Shown here piece by piece: positions 17,211 through 26,306 of a stretch of 39,919 nucleotides of DNA. Both the position numbers and the translations under genes were made by a program. Below the pieces are notes generated by a model. The model had not been told where the DNA came from. It did not search any database and saw only the letters and a program-made list of their open reading frames with translations. How positions within the stretch are numbered: the stretch's first letter is position 1; every line of letters begins with the position of its first letter. Origin of the DNA: Desulfofalx alkaliphila DSM 12257 (GTDB lineage: Bacteria; Bacillota; Desulfotomaculia; Desulfotomaculales; Desulfohalotomaculaceae); the NCBI RefSeq assembly GCF_000711975.1, contig NZ_JONT01000018.1, positions 1-39,919 on the forward strand, given 5' to 3'.

Positions 17211-18734
17211 CTAAGCCTTATTCTTTTCAAATACCACCTTGTTGGCTGCATTTACGTAGGCTTTGGCGCTGGCCTCTAAGATGTCTGTGCTTACGCCGCG
17301 GCCAATGTATGTTTTGCCGTTGTCTGCCTTGCGCAGTTTCACCGTTACGTCCCCCAGGGCATCCTTGCCCCCGGTCACCGCATTGATGAGGTATTCTTCT
17401 AAAACCAGATGTAAACCGATAATTTTATCAATTGCTTTATAGATGGCATCCACCGGGCCGTCGCCGCAGGAGGCCTCTTCTTTTGTTTCACCGCCCACCT
17501 TTAAGCCAATGGTGGCCGTGGGCACCACGGTGGTGCCGCTGGAGATATGCAAATAACTCAATTCGTAGGTATTTGGCAATTCCCTGATTTCCTCCTCCAC
17601 AATGGCTTCCAGGTCATGGTCGGTTATTTCTTTCTTTTTATCTGCCAATCTTTTAAAACGGGCAAAGGCCTTTTCCAGTTCGTCCTCGGAAAGCCCATAT
17701 CCCAGCTCACTCAACCGCTCCTTAAAAGCGTGCCTGCCGGAGTGCTTGCCCAGCACCAGGTTGCTTTTAGCAATGCCCACCATGGCAGGGTTCATTATTT
17801 CGTAGGTGGTGCGTTCCTTTAACATTCCGTCCTGGTGAATACCTGACTCGTGGGCAAAGGCGTTTTTGCCCACAATGGCCTTATTGGACTGTACCAGCAT
17901 ACCGGTTAGGCTGGATACCAGCCGGCTGGTACGGTAAATTTCTTCGGTGACAATATTAGTAGAAACATTGTAGTAGTCTTTACGGGTATGCAGGGACATG
18001 ATCACTTCTTCCAGGGCTGCGTTGCCCGCCCGCTCTCCAATGCCGTTTATGGTTCCTTCCACCTGGCGGGCGCCGGCGGATACCGCCGCCAAGGAGTTGG
18101 CCACCGCCATACCCAAGTCGTCATGGCAGTGCACACTGATGATGGCCTTATCTATGTTGGGTACCCCTTTGACAATGTTTGCAATAAAGTTTTTAAATTC
18201 CTCCGGGGTGGCATAGCCCACCGTGTCCGGAACGTTTATCACCTTGGCACCGGCTTCAATGACCGCTGTGAACACCTTACACAGGTATTCCAAGTCGGAG
18301 CGGGAGGCATCTTCGGCGGAAAATTCCACATCGGAAGTATATTTACAGGCGTGTTTCACCGCTGCCACCGCAGCCTCCAGCACCTGCTCCCGGGTTTTTC
18401 TCAGTTTGTATTTTAAGTGTATATCCGAGGTGGCAATAAAGGTGTGTATGCGGGGCTGCTCTGCCTCTTTAACGGCCTCCCAAGCCCGGTCGATGTCATT
18501 AAAGTTGGCCCGGGCCAGGGCTGCCACCGACGCCCCCTTTACTTCGCGGGCCACTGCCTGCACCGCTGCAAAGTCTCCCGGCGAAGTAACAGGGAAACCG
18601 GCTTCCATCACATCTATGCCCATCTTAGCCAACTGCCGGGCAATCTGCACCTTTTCGGTAACATTAAGACTGACCCCCGGGGACTGTTCCCCATCCCGCA
18701 GGGTGGTATCAAAAATATATACGCGGTTACCCAA
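17211..18734 (-). CDS. leuA: 2-isopropylmalate synthase
   Basis: Commits 2-oxoisovalerate to leucine by condensing it with acetyl-CoA; usually feedback-inhibited by leucine through its C-terminal domain. About 507 aa. The catalytic start is [14 protein letters not shown], the metal motif [14 protein letters not shown], and the C-terminal regulatory domain contains [14 protein letters not shown]. The first possible ATG (18749) overlaps the Shine-Dalgarno GGAGGTG itself; a TTG at 18734 lies 6 nt after it and gives an N-terminus that runs directly into the first strand, so I prefer TTG. It is preceded by a 128-bp gap with a strong hairpin. Confidence 0.94.
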   Translation of the reverse strand: MGNRVYIFDTTLRDGEQSPGVSLNVTEKVQIARQLAKMGIDVMEAGFPVTSPGDFAAVQAVAREVKGASVAALARANFNDIDRAWEAVKEAEQPRIHTFIATSDIHLKYKLRKTREQVLEAAVAAVKHACKYTSDVEFSAEDASRSDLEYLCKVFTAVIEAGAKVINVPDTVGYATPEEFKNFIANIVKGVPNIDKAIISVHCHDDLGMAVANSLAAVSAGARQVEGTINGIGERAGNAALEEVIMSLHTRKDYYNVSTNIVTEEIYRTSRLVSSLTGMLVQSNKAIVGKNAFAHESGIHQDGMLKERTTYEIMNPAMVGIAKSNLVLGKHSGRHAFKERLSELGYGLSEDELEKAFARFKRLADKKKEITDHDLEAIVEEEIRELPNTYELSYLHISSGTTVVPTATIGLKVGGETKEEASCGDGPVDAIYKAIDKIIGLHLVLEEYLINAVTGGKDALGDVTVKLRKADNGKTYIGRGVSTDILEASAKAYVNAANKVVFEKNKA

Positions 18735-18818
18735 GATCTTCACCTCCATAGTTCTGAGTTAGCGCAAATATTTTACATTTATACAATTAATTAACATTCT
18801 CAAAGTAATAAATTCCGC

Positions 18819-18844
18819 GTAGGGCGCCTTTGGTCGCGCCCTAC
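18819..18844 (-). other. GC-rich hairpin between ilvB (second copy) and leuA
   Basis: GTAGGGCGC (18819-18827) and GCGCCCTAC (18836-18844) form a perfect 9-bp stem in an otherwise AT-rich gap. There is no U-tract in the direction of the operon, so it is more likely an RNA stability or processing element than a terminator. Confidence 0.45.
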
Positions 18845-18862
18845 TTATTGCTATTCAATTTA

Positions 18863-20530
18863 CTATTCAATGCACTGGTCTATCCCTTGGCCTGCCATTA
18901 CCATGGGCATTACATTTTCTTCCCTGTCAATGAGGCAGTTTACTATGGCCCCACCGGGCCGGTCGAATACCTTTGGCAGTACCTCCGCCAACTGACGGGG
19001 GTTTGTTACGGTGTAACCCTTTATGCCATAGACTTGGGCCAGGGCGGCAAAGTCCAGGTTAAAGCTGAAGTCCACCGCCATGTATCTTTTATCGCAGTAA
19101 AACTCCTGCAGCTGCCGCACCATGCCCAGGCGGTGATTGTTTAAAATAAAGATTTTAAGGGGCAGGTCCTGTTCCACCATGGTTCCCAGTTCGGTCATTG
19201 TCATCTGCAGGCTGCCGTCCCCGGTAAAGAGCACCACCGTTTCATCGGGGCAGCCAATTTGGGTGCCTATGGCCCCCGGCAGGCCGAAACCCATACAGCC
19301 CAGGCCGCCGGAAGTAATTAAACTTCTGGGTTTGTCAAACTTAAAGTACTGGGCGGCCCACATTTGGTGCTGGCCCACGTCGGTGGACACCCGCACCCGG
19401 CCCCCGGTGTAGCGGTAAACCTCTTCCACCACCCTTTGGGGCTTTAATACTTCATCGGTATCTTCATAGGAGAGGGCATATTCTTCCTTCCATTTTTGTA
19501 CCTGTGCAATCCACCGGCTGTTATCCAGGGGTTCAATCTGTTCAATCAGTGCCTGCAGCACCGCCTTGGTGTCCCCCACTATGGGCAGGTGTGATACTAC
19601 GTTTTTGCTTATTTCCGCCGGGTCAATGTCAATATGTATAACTTTGGCCTCCGGCGCAAAAGCTTGTATTTTTCCGGTAACCCGGTCATCAAAGCGTGCC
19701 CCCACCGCTATCAGCAAGTCACAGTTGGTTACCGCTAAATTGGCATAGCGGGCGCCGTGTAAACCCAGCATGCCCAAAAAGAGCGGATGGTTGCCGGGTA
19801 TACTGCCCAAACCCATCAAGGTGTTTACCACCGGGGCAGATATGGTCTCTGCCAGCTGCCTTAATTGTTCTGAGGCGTTGGAATTAATTATGCCCCCGCC
19901 GGCATAAATAACCGGCCGCTTTGATTTTTTAATTAATCTGGCGGCATTGGCCACCTGGGACGGATGCCCCTTGTAATTGGGCTTATAGCCGGGTAAGTCT
20001 AAACTGTCGGGATAATGAAAATTTATCCTTGTGTGGGCCACGTCCTTGGGCAGGTCAATGAGCACCGGCCCCGGCCGTCCGGTGGACGCGATGTGAAAGG
20101 CCCTTTTTATTATTTTGGGCAGTTGTTCAGCGTCCTTTACTAAATAGTTGTGTTTTACCACCGGCATGGTGATGCCGGTGATGTCAACTTCCTGAAAGGC
20201 ATCGGTGCCAACCTGGTCGGTTGACACCTGCCCGGTAATGCACACCATCGGTATTGAATCCATATAGGCGTTGGCTATGCCGGTAACAAGGTTGGTGGCA
20301 CCGGGCCCCGAAGTGGCCATGCATACCCCCACCTTGCCGGTGGCCCGGGCATAGCCGCAGGCTGCATGGGTCGCCCCCTGTTCATGGCGTGTTAAAATGT
20401 GCCTTATTTTATCGCTATTGTATAATGCGTCGTAAACAGGGAGGATTGCACCGCCCGGATAACCGAAAATATATTCAACTTTTTCCAGTTCCAAGCACTT
20501 AACCAGCGCTTGGGCAGCGGTTATTTCCAA
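18863..20530 (-). CDS. ilvB: Acetolactate synthase large subunit, second copy
   Basis: Thiamine-diphosphate enzyme making acetolactate (Val, Leu) or acetohydroxybutyrate (Ile). About 555 aa, full length. The catalytic Glu lies in TRHEQGATHAACGYARATG, and the ThDP-binding segment is GDGSLQMTMTELGTMVEQD with NNHRLGMVRQLQ. It resembles the other IlvB in this operon closely but is clearly diverged. No small subunit gene is next to it; the only one, ilvN, adjoins the first copy. A GTG at 20539 overlaps the GGGGGG ribosome site; a TTG at 20530, 8 nt after it, fits better. It could pair with IlvN or act as a catabolic-type enzyme. Confidence 0.9.
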   Translation of the reverse strand: MEITAAQALVKCLELEKVEYIFGYPGGAILPVYDALYNSDKIRHILTRHEQGATHAACGYARATGKVGVCMATSGPGATNLVTGIANAYMDSIPMVCITGQVSTDQVGTDAFQEVDITGITMPVVKHNYLVKDAEQLPKIIKRAFHIASTGRPGPVLIDLPKDVAHTRINFHYPDSLDLPGYKPNYKGHPSQVANAARLIKKSKRPVIYAGGGIINSNASEQLRQLAETISAPVVNTLMGLGSIPGNHPLFLGMLGLHGARYANLAVTNCDLLIAVGARFDDRVTGKIQAFAPEAKVIHIDIDPAEISKNVVSHLPIVGDTKAVLQALIEQIEPLDNSRWIAQVQKWKEEYALSYEDTDEVLKPQRVVEEVYRYTGGRVRVSTDVGQHQMWAAQYFKFDKPRSLITSGGLGCMGFGLPGAIGTQIGCPDETVVLFTGDGSLQMTMTELGTMVEQDLPLKIFILNNHRLGMVRQLQEFYCDKRYMAVDFSFNLDFAALAQVYGIKGYTVTNPRQLAEVLPKVFDRPGGAIVNCLIDREENVMPMVMAGQGIDQCIE

Positions 20531-20547
20531 AGCAAACACCCCCCAAG

Positions 20548-20575
20548 CCCCAAATCCGCAAGCGGAAGTTCGGGG
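20548..20575 (-). other. Hairpin between ilvC and the second ilvB
   Basis: CCCC (20548-20551) and GGGG (20572-20575) enclose a tight TCCG/CGGA stem with a 4-nt loop. It fills the short gap and has no U-tract; possible processing or translation element. Confidence 0.35.
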
Positions 20576-20592
20576 TTAGAAATTTAATAGTT

Positions 20593-21585
20593 TTACTTCT
20601 TCAGCCAGGGCATCATCTTGCGCAGCCGGCTGCCCACTGCTTCAATGGGATGCTCCTGTTCCCGGCGTCTGGTGGCCTTAAACATGGGCTGGTTTGCCTG
20701 GTTTTCTAAAATCCACTCTTTGGCAAACTGACCGCTTTGAATTTCAGCCAATATCTTTTTCATTTCTTCCCTGGTTTCATCGGTAATGAGCCGTGGGCCC
20801 CGGGTGTAGTCGCCAAACTCACAGGTGTTGCTCACAGAGTTGCGCATGTTTGCCAATCCGCCTTCGTAAATGAGGTCAACAATTAGCTTCACCTCGTGCA
20901 GGCATTCAAAGTATGCCATTTCCGGCGAGTAGCCGGCATCCACCAGGGTTTCGTAGCCGGCCTTAATTAATTGGGTAAGGCCACCGCACAGCACCACCTG
21001 CTCGCCAAAAAGGTCGGTTTCGGTTTCTTCTTTAAAGGTGGTTTCAAATACCCCTGCCCGGGTGCAGCCAATGCCCTTGGCATAGGCCAGGCCCAAGGCC
21101 TTGGCGTTTCCGGTATAGTCCTGGTGCACTGCCAGCAGTCCGGGCACTCCGTTGCCGTTTTCATACATCCGGCGCACCAGGTGGCCCGGGCTTTTGGGAG
21201 CCACCATAAAGACGTCTACATTTTTAGGCGGTACAATTTGGTTAAAGTGAATGTTAAAGCCGTGGGAAAACATTAAAGCCTTGCCTTCGGTGAGATGGGG
21301 TGCCACTTCCTCTGCATATACCTTGGCCTGCACCTCATCGGGCAGCAGCATTTGGATAATATCGGCCCTGGCACAGGCTTCGGATACGGTATATACCTCT
21401 AGGCCGGCCTCTTCAGCCTTTGCCCAGCTGGCACTTTCTCTGCGCAGGCCCACCACAACGTCCAGGCCGCTGTCTTTAAGGTTTAGGGCCTGGGCGTGGC
21501 CTTGGCTGCCGTAGCCCAGCACCGCAATTTTTTTCTCCTGTAGCAATTGATAATCAGCATCTTGATCGTAATAAATTTTAGCCAT
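20593..21585 (-). CDS. ilvC: Ketol-acid reductoisomerase (class I)
   Basis: NADPH-dependent, Mg-dependent isomeroreductase shared by Val, Leu and Ile pathways. At 330 aa it is the short class I form. The nucleotide fold begins [15 protein letters not shown]; metal-binding acidic residues lie in [12 protein letters not shown] and the Glu-rich C-terminal knotted domain ([19 protein letters not shown]). It starts 2 bp after ilvN ends. Confidence 0.97.
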   Translation of the reverse strand: MAKIYYDQDADYQLLQEKKIAVLGYGSQGHAQALNLKDSGLDVVVGLRRESASWAKAEEAGLEVYTVSEACARADIIQMLLPDEVQAKVYAEEVAPHLTEGKALMFSHGFNIHFNQIVPPKNVDVFMVAPKSPGHLVRRMYENGNGVPGLLAVHQDYTGNAKALGLAYAKGIGCTRAGVFETTFKEETETDLFGEQVVLCGGLTQLIKAGYETLVDAGYSPEMAYFECLHEVKLIVDLIYEGGLANMRNSVSNTCEFGDYTRGPRLITDETREEMKKILAEIQSGQFAKEWILENQANQPMFKATRRREQEHPIEAVGSRLRKMMPWLKK

Positions 21586-21587
21586 GA

Positions 21588-22103
21588 TTATTCTTCCCCC
21601 TTATTTGTCTTTACAGATGTGTATTTAGCGCCTCGTAACATGGCGATTTTACCTGTGCGAACCAGCTCTTTGATGTTGAAAGGCTTAAGGGCCTCTTCCA
21701 GGGCATTGATTTTCTCGTTATTGCCGGTGGCCTCAATGGTTAAAGTCTTTGGGCCGTAGTCTACAATTTTTGCCCGAAAGATGTCAGCGATTTGCAGTAC
21801 CTCTACCCTGGTGTCCTTGTCCGCCGCCACCTTTATCATCACCAATTCCCTTTCAACATAGGCATCTTCGGTCATGTCATTTATTTTAAGTACGTCCACC
21901 AGCTTGTGCAGCTGTTTGGTCACCTGCTCCAGTGTGCGTGCATCGCCTTCCACCACAATGGTCATTCTGGATATGGCGGGGTTATCCGTTCTACCCACCG
22001 CAAGGCTGTCAATGTTAAAACCCCTGCGGCTGAAAAGCCCTGCCACCCGGGCCAGCACCCCCGGGTTGTTTTCCACCAACACCGCCAGTGTGTGCAGCAT
22101 CAT
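21588..22103 (-). CDS. ilvN: Acetolactate synthase small (regulatory) subunit
   Basis: Regulatory subunit (171 aa) that activates IlvB and confers valine feedback inhibition. An N-terminal ACT domain ([21 protein letters not shown]) holds the valine-binding site, followed by a C-terminal domain. GGTGA lies 8 nt before the ATG. It follows the first ilvB by 14 bp; it is the only small subunit in the window although two large-subunit genes are present. Confidence 0.95.
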   Translation of the reverse strand: MMLHTLAVLVENNPGVLARVAGLFSRRGFNIDSLAVGRTDNPAISRMTIVVEGDARTLEQVTKQLHKLVDVLKINDMTEDAYVERELVMIKVAADKDTRVEVLQIADIFRAKIVDYGPKTLTIEATGNNEKINALEEALKPFNIKELVRTGKIAMLRGAKYTSVKTNKGEE

Positions 22104-22117
22104 CTACCAATCACCCC

Positions 22118-23779
22118 TTAACCCAACATATTGCTTATTGCTTCACCGGGTGGCACCATGGGCACCACGTTTTCTTCTCTTTCCACCACAAAGTCCATCA
22201 TCACCGGTTTACTGCTGGCCACCGCCATTTCGAGCACCGGTTTAATATCGGCCGCCTTTTCCACCCGATAGGCCTCGGCACCGTAGGCCTCGGCCAGTTT
22301 AACGAAATCGGGGTTAACCAGCTCGGTATAGGAGTACCGCCGGTTGTAGAACATCTCCTGCCACTGGCGCACCATGCCCAGGTAGCCGTTATTCATAATG
22401 GCTACATTTACCGGCAGTTGATAGTTAACGGCGGTGGCCAGTTCTTGAATGTTCATTTGAATACTGCCGTCGCCGGCTATGTCAAAGACCGTTTCATCGG
22501 GGCAGCCCACCTGTACACCGATGGCTGCCGGAAAGCCGTAGCCCATGGTGCCCAAGCCGCCGGATGAAATAAAGGACCGGGGCCTGGTGTAGGTATAATA
22601 CTGGGCTGCCCACATTTGGTGTTGGCCCACCTCGGTGGTGATGCGGGCCTTGCCCTCGGTTACCTTATCTATTTCCCTAATCACCTGCTGCGGCTTGATG
22701 GTGGCCTCACCGGCCTCAAATTGCAGCGGGTATTCTTTTTTCCACTGCTTTATTTTATCTTGCCAGGCACCGGGCAGCTTGGCTTCCAGGCGCTCAAGCA
22801 GTTGTTTTAGTACGATTTTCACGTTGCCCACAATGGGTATATCCACATTTACGTTTTTACCCAGTTCAGCAGGGTCGATATCAATGTGAATTATTTTAGC
22901 ATCCGGGGCAAAGCTTTCTATTTTACTGGTCACCCGGTCATCAAAGCGCACTCCCACCGCCACCAGCAAATCACACTGGCAGACTGCGTAGTTGGCATAG
23001 CGGGAACCGTGCATGCCCAGCATGCCCAGGGACAGGGGGTGGTCTTCGGGGAAGCCGCCCAGCCCCATTAGGGTGGTGGCCACCGGCGCCACCGTCAGTT
23101 CTGCCAGCTGTTTCAGCTCCTGGGCTGCGTTGGAGCTTATCACCCCGCCCCCGGCATAAATCACCGGCCGTTGGCTCTCCATTATGGCCGCCGCCGCCTG
23201 GTTTACCAGGTCTTCATCCCCCGCCGTGGGCGGTTTGTAGCCCGGGGTATAAAGGGGGCCCGGCCGCTGGTATTCTGTTTCACCGGATGATACGTCCTTG
23301 GGAATATCCACCAGCACCGGTCCGGGCCGTCCGGTGGTGGCAATGTGAAATGCCTCCCGCACCGTTTTGGCCATATCGGCAGGGTCCTTTACCAGGTAGT
23401 TGTGTTTGGTTATTGGCAGCGTAATGCCGGTTATATCTGCTTCCTGAAAGGAGTCCCTTCCCAAGAGGGCAGTTACCACCTGCCCGGTAAAGGCCACCAT
23501 GGGCACTGAATCCATGTAGGCGTTGGCAATGCCGGTAACCAAGTTGGTTGCCCCGGGGCCCGAGGTGGCTAAACAGACCCCGGGTTTACCGGTGGCCCTG
23601 GCATAGCCGTCCGCGGCGTGAGCCGCCCCCTGTTCATGACGGGTTAGTATGTGCCTTATGTCCGCATCGTATAAAACATCGTATATGGGTAATACTGCGC
23701 CACCGGGGTACCCAAATATGGTATCTACTCCTTCTTCTTGAAGTGATTTTATTAAGATCTCGGCTCCTGAAAGTTTCAT
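22118..23779 (-). CDS. ilvB: Acetolactate synthase large subunit, first copy
   Basis: ThDP- and FAD-dependent acetolactate synthase catalytic subunit (553 aa). Catalytic Glu in [18 protein letters not shown]; ThDP motif [16 protein letters not shown] followed by [12 protein letters not shown]. It is directly followed by ilvN, giving a standard anabolic holoenzyme. Start ATG with GGAGGAG 9 nt upstream; 20 bp from ilvD. Confidence 0.95.
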   Translation of the reverse strand: MKLSGAEILIKSLQEEGVDTIFGYPGGAVLPIYDVLYDADIRHILTRHEQGAAHAADGYARATGKPGVCLATSGPGATNLVTGIANAYMDSVPMVAFTGQVVTALLGRDSFQEADITGITLPITKHNYLVKDPADMAKTVREAFHIATTGRPGPVLVDIPKDVSSGETEYQRPGPLYTPGYKPPTAGDEDLVNQAAAAIMESQRPVIYAGGGVISSNAAQELKQLAELTVAPVATTLMGLGGFPEDHPLSLGMLGMHGSRYANYAVCQCDLLVAVGVRFDDRVTSKIESFAPDAKIIHIDIDPAELGKNVNVDIPIVGNVKIVLKQLLERLEAKLPGAWQDKIKQWKKEYPLQFEAGEATIKPQQVIREIDKVTEGKARITTEVGQHQMWAAQYYTYTRPRSFISSGGLGTMGYGFPAAIGVQVGCPDETVFDIAGDGSIQMNIQELATAVNYQLPVNVAIMNNGYLGMVRQWQEMFYNRRYSYTELVNPDFVKLAEAYGAEAYRVEKAADIKPVLEMAVASSKPVMMDFVVEREENVVPMVPPGEAISNMLG

Positions 23780-23799
23780 CAGAAGTTCACTCCTCCAGT

Positions 23800-25461
23800 C
23801 TATTTTTTCAACACTGCCCCGGTGCAGGCAGAGGTTACCATGCTTGCATACCTTGCTAAGTAGCCTGTTTTCACCTTTGGTTCCGGATGTTGACAGTTTC
23901 TTAATCTTTCTTCAATCTCTGCTGGGGTTAAATTTACTTCAAGTTTACAGTTTTCAATATCAATGCTGATAAGGTCGCCGTCCCTTAGGGCTGCAATGGG
24001 CCCGCCCTCTGCAGCCTCCGGTGAAATGTGGCCGATGGATGCCCCCCGGGTGGCCCCGGAAAAGCGTCCGTCCGTAAGCAGTGCCACATCCTTATCCAGC
24101 CCTAAACCTGCCACCGTGGCGGTGGGTGACAGCATTTCTCTCATGCCCGGCCCGCCCTTGGGGCCTTCATAGCGGATGACAATTACATCACCCTTATTAA
24201 TCTTTCCTTCCATCAGTGCCCGCTGGGCATCTTCTTCGGAGTTAAACACCCGGGCCGGGCCGCTGTGCCGCATCATTTCCGCAGCCACCGCCGAGCGCTT
24301 CACCACAGCACCCTCCGGTGCCAGGTTGCCCCGCAGTATGGCAATGCCCCCTGTTTTTGAATGGGGATTGTCGGCACTGCGAATTACTTGGTTATTTAAA
24401 ATCTTGCTGTGAGCAATGTTTTCACTGACCCTATGGGCAGTTACCGTCAGCGCATCGCCCTCGATGAGTCCCTTGCCGGCCAATTCTGCCATTACCGCCG
24501 GGATGCCGCCGGCCCGGTGCAGATCTTCAACGTGGTGGTGGCCGGCAGGGGAAAGTTTGCAAAGGTTGGGGGTCTTAGCACTGATTTCATTTATTTTATC
24601 CAGATTTAATTCCAGCCCTGCCTCACGGGCAATGGCCGGCAAATGCAGCACTGTGTTGGTGGAGCACCCCAGGGCCATTTCCACCGCCAGAGCGTTTTCT
24701 ATGGCCTTCTCGGTGATGATGTCCGAGGGCTTAATATCCTTTTCCACCAATTCAAGTATTTTTATGCCGGCGCCCTTGGCAAGTCTAATGCGGGCTGCAC
24801 TGACCGCCGGCACAGTGCCGTTGCCCGGCAGTGCCATGCCCAGGGCCTCTGACAGGCAGTTCATTGAGTTTGCGGTGAACATGCCGGAGCAAGAGCCGCA
24901 GCCCGGGCAGGCCTCTTCTTCCAATTCCGCCAGCTGCTGTTCGGTGAGCCTGCCTGCCTTCACCTGGCCCACCGCTTCAAATACACTGCTCAGTGAAACT
25001 GCCCCGTCCCTATATTTACCGGCCAGCATGGGGCCGCCGCTGATAAGAATGGCCGGAATGTTTAAGCGGGCCGCTGCCATCAGCATACCCGGCACCACCT
25101 TGTCGCAGTTGGGTATTAGCACCAGCCCGTCAAAGGGATGGGCCTGGGCCATCACCTCTATGGTGTCGGCAATTAGTTCTCTGCTGGCCAGAGAATATCT
25201 CATGCCGCTGTGACCCATGGCAATGCCGTCGCATATGCCAATGGTGCTAAATTCAAAGGGCGTGCCCCCAGCCATTCTAATACCGTCCTTTACCGCATTG
25301 GCAATGGTATCTAAGTGCAGGTGCCCCGGCACTATATCGTTTTGTGAATTAACCACGCCAATAAGGGGGCGGTTTAGCTCCTCATCCACCAAACCCAAAG
25401 CCTTAAACAAACTGCGGTGCGGTGCCTTTTCTAAGCCCTTTTTCATTACATCACTGCGCAT
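23800..25461 (-). CDS. ilvD: Dihydroxy-acid dehydratase
   Basis: Fe-S dehydratase giving the 2-oxo acids of Val and Ile; 553 aa. The three cluster Cys are recognisable in [26 protein letters not shown] and [18 protein letters not shown]. It is the first gene of the operon, 111 bp after the Leu T-box terminator. The ATG follows GGGAGG. As an oxygen-sensitive Fe-S enzyme shared by all three pathways, its placement directly behind the riboswitches fits. Confidence 0.96.
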   Translation of the reverse strand: MRSDVMKKGLEKAPHRSLFKALGLVDEELNRPLIGVVNSQNDIVPGHLHLDTIANAVKDGIRMAGGTPFEFSTIGICDGIAMGHSGMRYSLASRELIADTIEVMAQAHPFDGLVLIPNCDKVVPGMLMAAARLNIPAILISGGPMLAGKYRDGAVSLSSVFEAVGQVKAGRLTEQQLAELEEEACPGCGSCSGMFTANSMNCLSEALGMALPGNGTVPAVSAARIRLAKGAGIKILELVEKDIKPSDIITEKAIENALAVEMALGCSTNTVLHLPAIAREAGLELNLDKINEISAKTPNLCKLSPAGHHHVEDLHRAGGIPAVMAELAGKGLIEGDALTVTAHRVSENIAHSKILNNQVIRSADNPHSKTGGIAILRGNLAPEGAVVKRSAVAAEMMRHSGPARVFNSEEDAQRALMEGKINKGDVIVIRYEGPKGGPGMREMLSPTATVAGLGLDKDVALLTDGRFSGATRGASIGHISPEAAEGGPIAALRDGDLISIDIENCKLEVNLTPAEIEERLRNCQHPEPKVKTGYLARYASMVTSACTGAVLKK

Positions 25462-25572
25462 TTTTCTTTCCTCCCTATACTGCCTGATGTGTCGAATTTT
25501 AGTTCAAAATAATTTCATTGAATATTTAGAAACCCTTGGGTTGAACCCGGTAACTTCTTGCATTTTGCCCTG

Positions 25573-25630
25573 AAAAATTAAAAACCTCTCGTCTCTGACA
25601 GTTCAAATGCAAACTGCCAGGGACGAGAGG
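25573..25630 (-). terminator. Regulated terminator of the Leu T-box
   Basis: Leftward stem of about 20 bp starting CCTCTCGTC and ending GACGAGAGG, followed by TTTTTAATTTTT. It is alternative to the T-box antiterminator at 25641-25657. Confidence 0.88.
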
Positions 25631-25663
25631 TATAATCCTTGCGCGTTACCACCCTGCTTGCAC
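25612..25663. repeat. 52-bp perfect direct repeat, copy 1 (T-box antiterminator segment)
   Basis: Identical to 25983-26034, 371 bp away. It covers part of the terminator stem and the whole T-box. The identity runs through bases that are not all conserved in T-boxes generally, which supports a local duplication of the regulatory module. Confidence 0.9.
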
Positions 25664-25902
25664 CACAAAAAGGTGCCACTCTAAGTGCCTGTTAACAGAC
25701 AGGTTTTGTTAACGGGTTCCGCAACCCGGCCCAGACCTACTTGGCTAAACAGATCCACCTCGATCCGGCCTTTCAGCGGGCAGTTCTGGGGTGAGTAACA
25801 TCTATCTTTTTAGCACCGGTTCGCAGCTACCCCGGTTCTCTGGAGCTAATAGTATAGAGGTGTGTCCCCTTCATCACCTTTACAGATAATAAAATATACG
25901 TA

Positions 25903-25914
25903 ACAGTATACTGT
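25903..25914. promoter_or_regulatory. 12-bp palindrome over the inner promoter -10 box
   Basis: ACAGTATACTGT is perfectly self-complementary and covers the -10 box of the inner promoter. It could bind a repressor, or arise by chance because TATAC is partly palindromic. Confidence 0.3.
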
Positions 25915-25933
25915 CAGATGTCAGGGGTGTCAA
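25905..25933 (-). promoter_or_regulatory. Inner ilv promoter (before the Leu T-box)
   Basis: Minus-strand TTGACA (25928-25933) and TATACT (25905-25910) with an ideal 17-bp spacer. It lies between the Ile T-box terminator and the Leu T-box, so it drives transcripts that meet only the Leu control. Confidence 0.82.
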
Positions 25934-25949
25934 GAAGTTTTTTTACCGA

Positions 25950-26001
25950 AAAATTAAAAACCTCTCGACCGGCAGTCTTTTCAACTGCCAGGGACGAGAG
26001 G
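25950..26001 (-). terminator. Regulated terminator of the Ile T-box
   Basis: CCTCTCG...CGAGAGG stem with an inner CAGT/ACTG pairing, followed by TTTTTAATTTTT in the leftward direction. Alternative to the T-box antiterminator at 26012-26028. Confidence 0.88.
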
Positions 26002-26247
26002 TATAATCCTTGCGCGTTACCACCCTGCTTGCACAAAAGTGCCGCTCTTTCGCTGTCTTCTACTAACAGGCCAGTTTTGTTAACGGGTTCTACAACCCGG
26101 CCCCACCTACTGAGATGCATCCTTTTGGCGGGCAGTTCCAGGGTGATCAATGTCGAGCTTTGGCACCGGTTCGCAGCTACCCCGGCTCTCTGGAGCCTCC
26201 ACCTACCGACAACTATCCCTTTCATCACTTTTATTTTTTAAAATTTG
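25951..26247 (-). promoter_or_regulatory. T-box riboswitch, Ile specifier (AUC), outer module
   Basis: Second complete T-box leader, upstream of the Leu one. Stem I begins near GATGAAAGGGAT, with CCAGAGAGCC and the same distal loop GGTAGCTGCGAACCGG. The specifier loop ends ...TTG-ATC-ACCCT, where CCCT pairs with AGGG at the stem base; the codon before the conserved A is ATC (26145-26147): isoleucine. The T-box GCAGGGTGGTAACGCG (26012-26028) again has UGGU, suited to the discriminator A of tRNA-Ile. A terminator follows at 25950-26001, then the inner promoter. The alignment with the Leu module makes the specifier call consistent in both. Confidence 0.92.
25983..26034. repeat. 52-bp perfect direct repeat, copy 2 (T-box antiterminator segment)
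   Basis: Identical to 25612-25663. Copies differ outside this block, including the specifier loops and terminator loops. Confidence 0.9.
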
Positions 26248-26253
26248 TATATT

Positions 26254-26283
26254 AGTATACTTACATTATGCTGAGAATGTCAA
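26254..26283 (-). promoter_or_regulatory. Outer ilv promoter (before the Ile T-box)
   Basis: Minus-strand TTGACA (26278-26283) and TATACT (26254-26259), spacer 18 bp, starting just beyond the argF stop. Transcripts from here pass both T-boxes. Confidence 0.8.
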
Positions 26284-26306
26284 GGGCTTTTTGCTAAAAG
26301 CACCTT

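Larger units (their letters stand above)
25573..25898 (-). promoter_or_regulatory. T-box riboswitch, Leu specifier (CUC), directly before ilvD
   Basis: Complete T-box leader read leftwards. Stem I begins near GATGAAGGGGAC, contains the AG-rich bulge CCAGAGAACC and the distal loop GGTAGCTGCGAACCGG. The specifier loop ends ...TTA-CTC-ACCCC, where CCCC pairs with the GGGG at the base of stem I, so the codon before the conserved A is CTC (25793-25795): leucine. The T-box GCAGGGTGGTAACGCG (25641-25657) has UGGU, pairing with an ACCA tail (discriminator A, as in tRNA-Leu). A terminator stem CCTCTCG/CGAGAGG with TTTTTAATTTTT closes it (25573-25630). Uncharged tRNA-Leu should stabilise the antiterminator and turn on ilvD onward. 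Confidence 0.93.

Noticed and set aside
22088-22567. Long antisense ORFs over the ilv, leu, arg and glmM genes
   Set aside because: They lie opposite well-identified genes, contain runs rich in His, Pro and Arg typical of reverse-frame reading, and have no ribosome sites.
26161-26190. tRNA-like GGTTCGCAGCTACCCC segment
   Set aside because: It is the distal loop of T-box Stem I, present in both riboswitch copies, and no cloverleaf can be formed.
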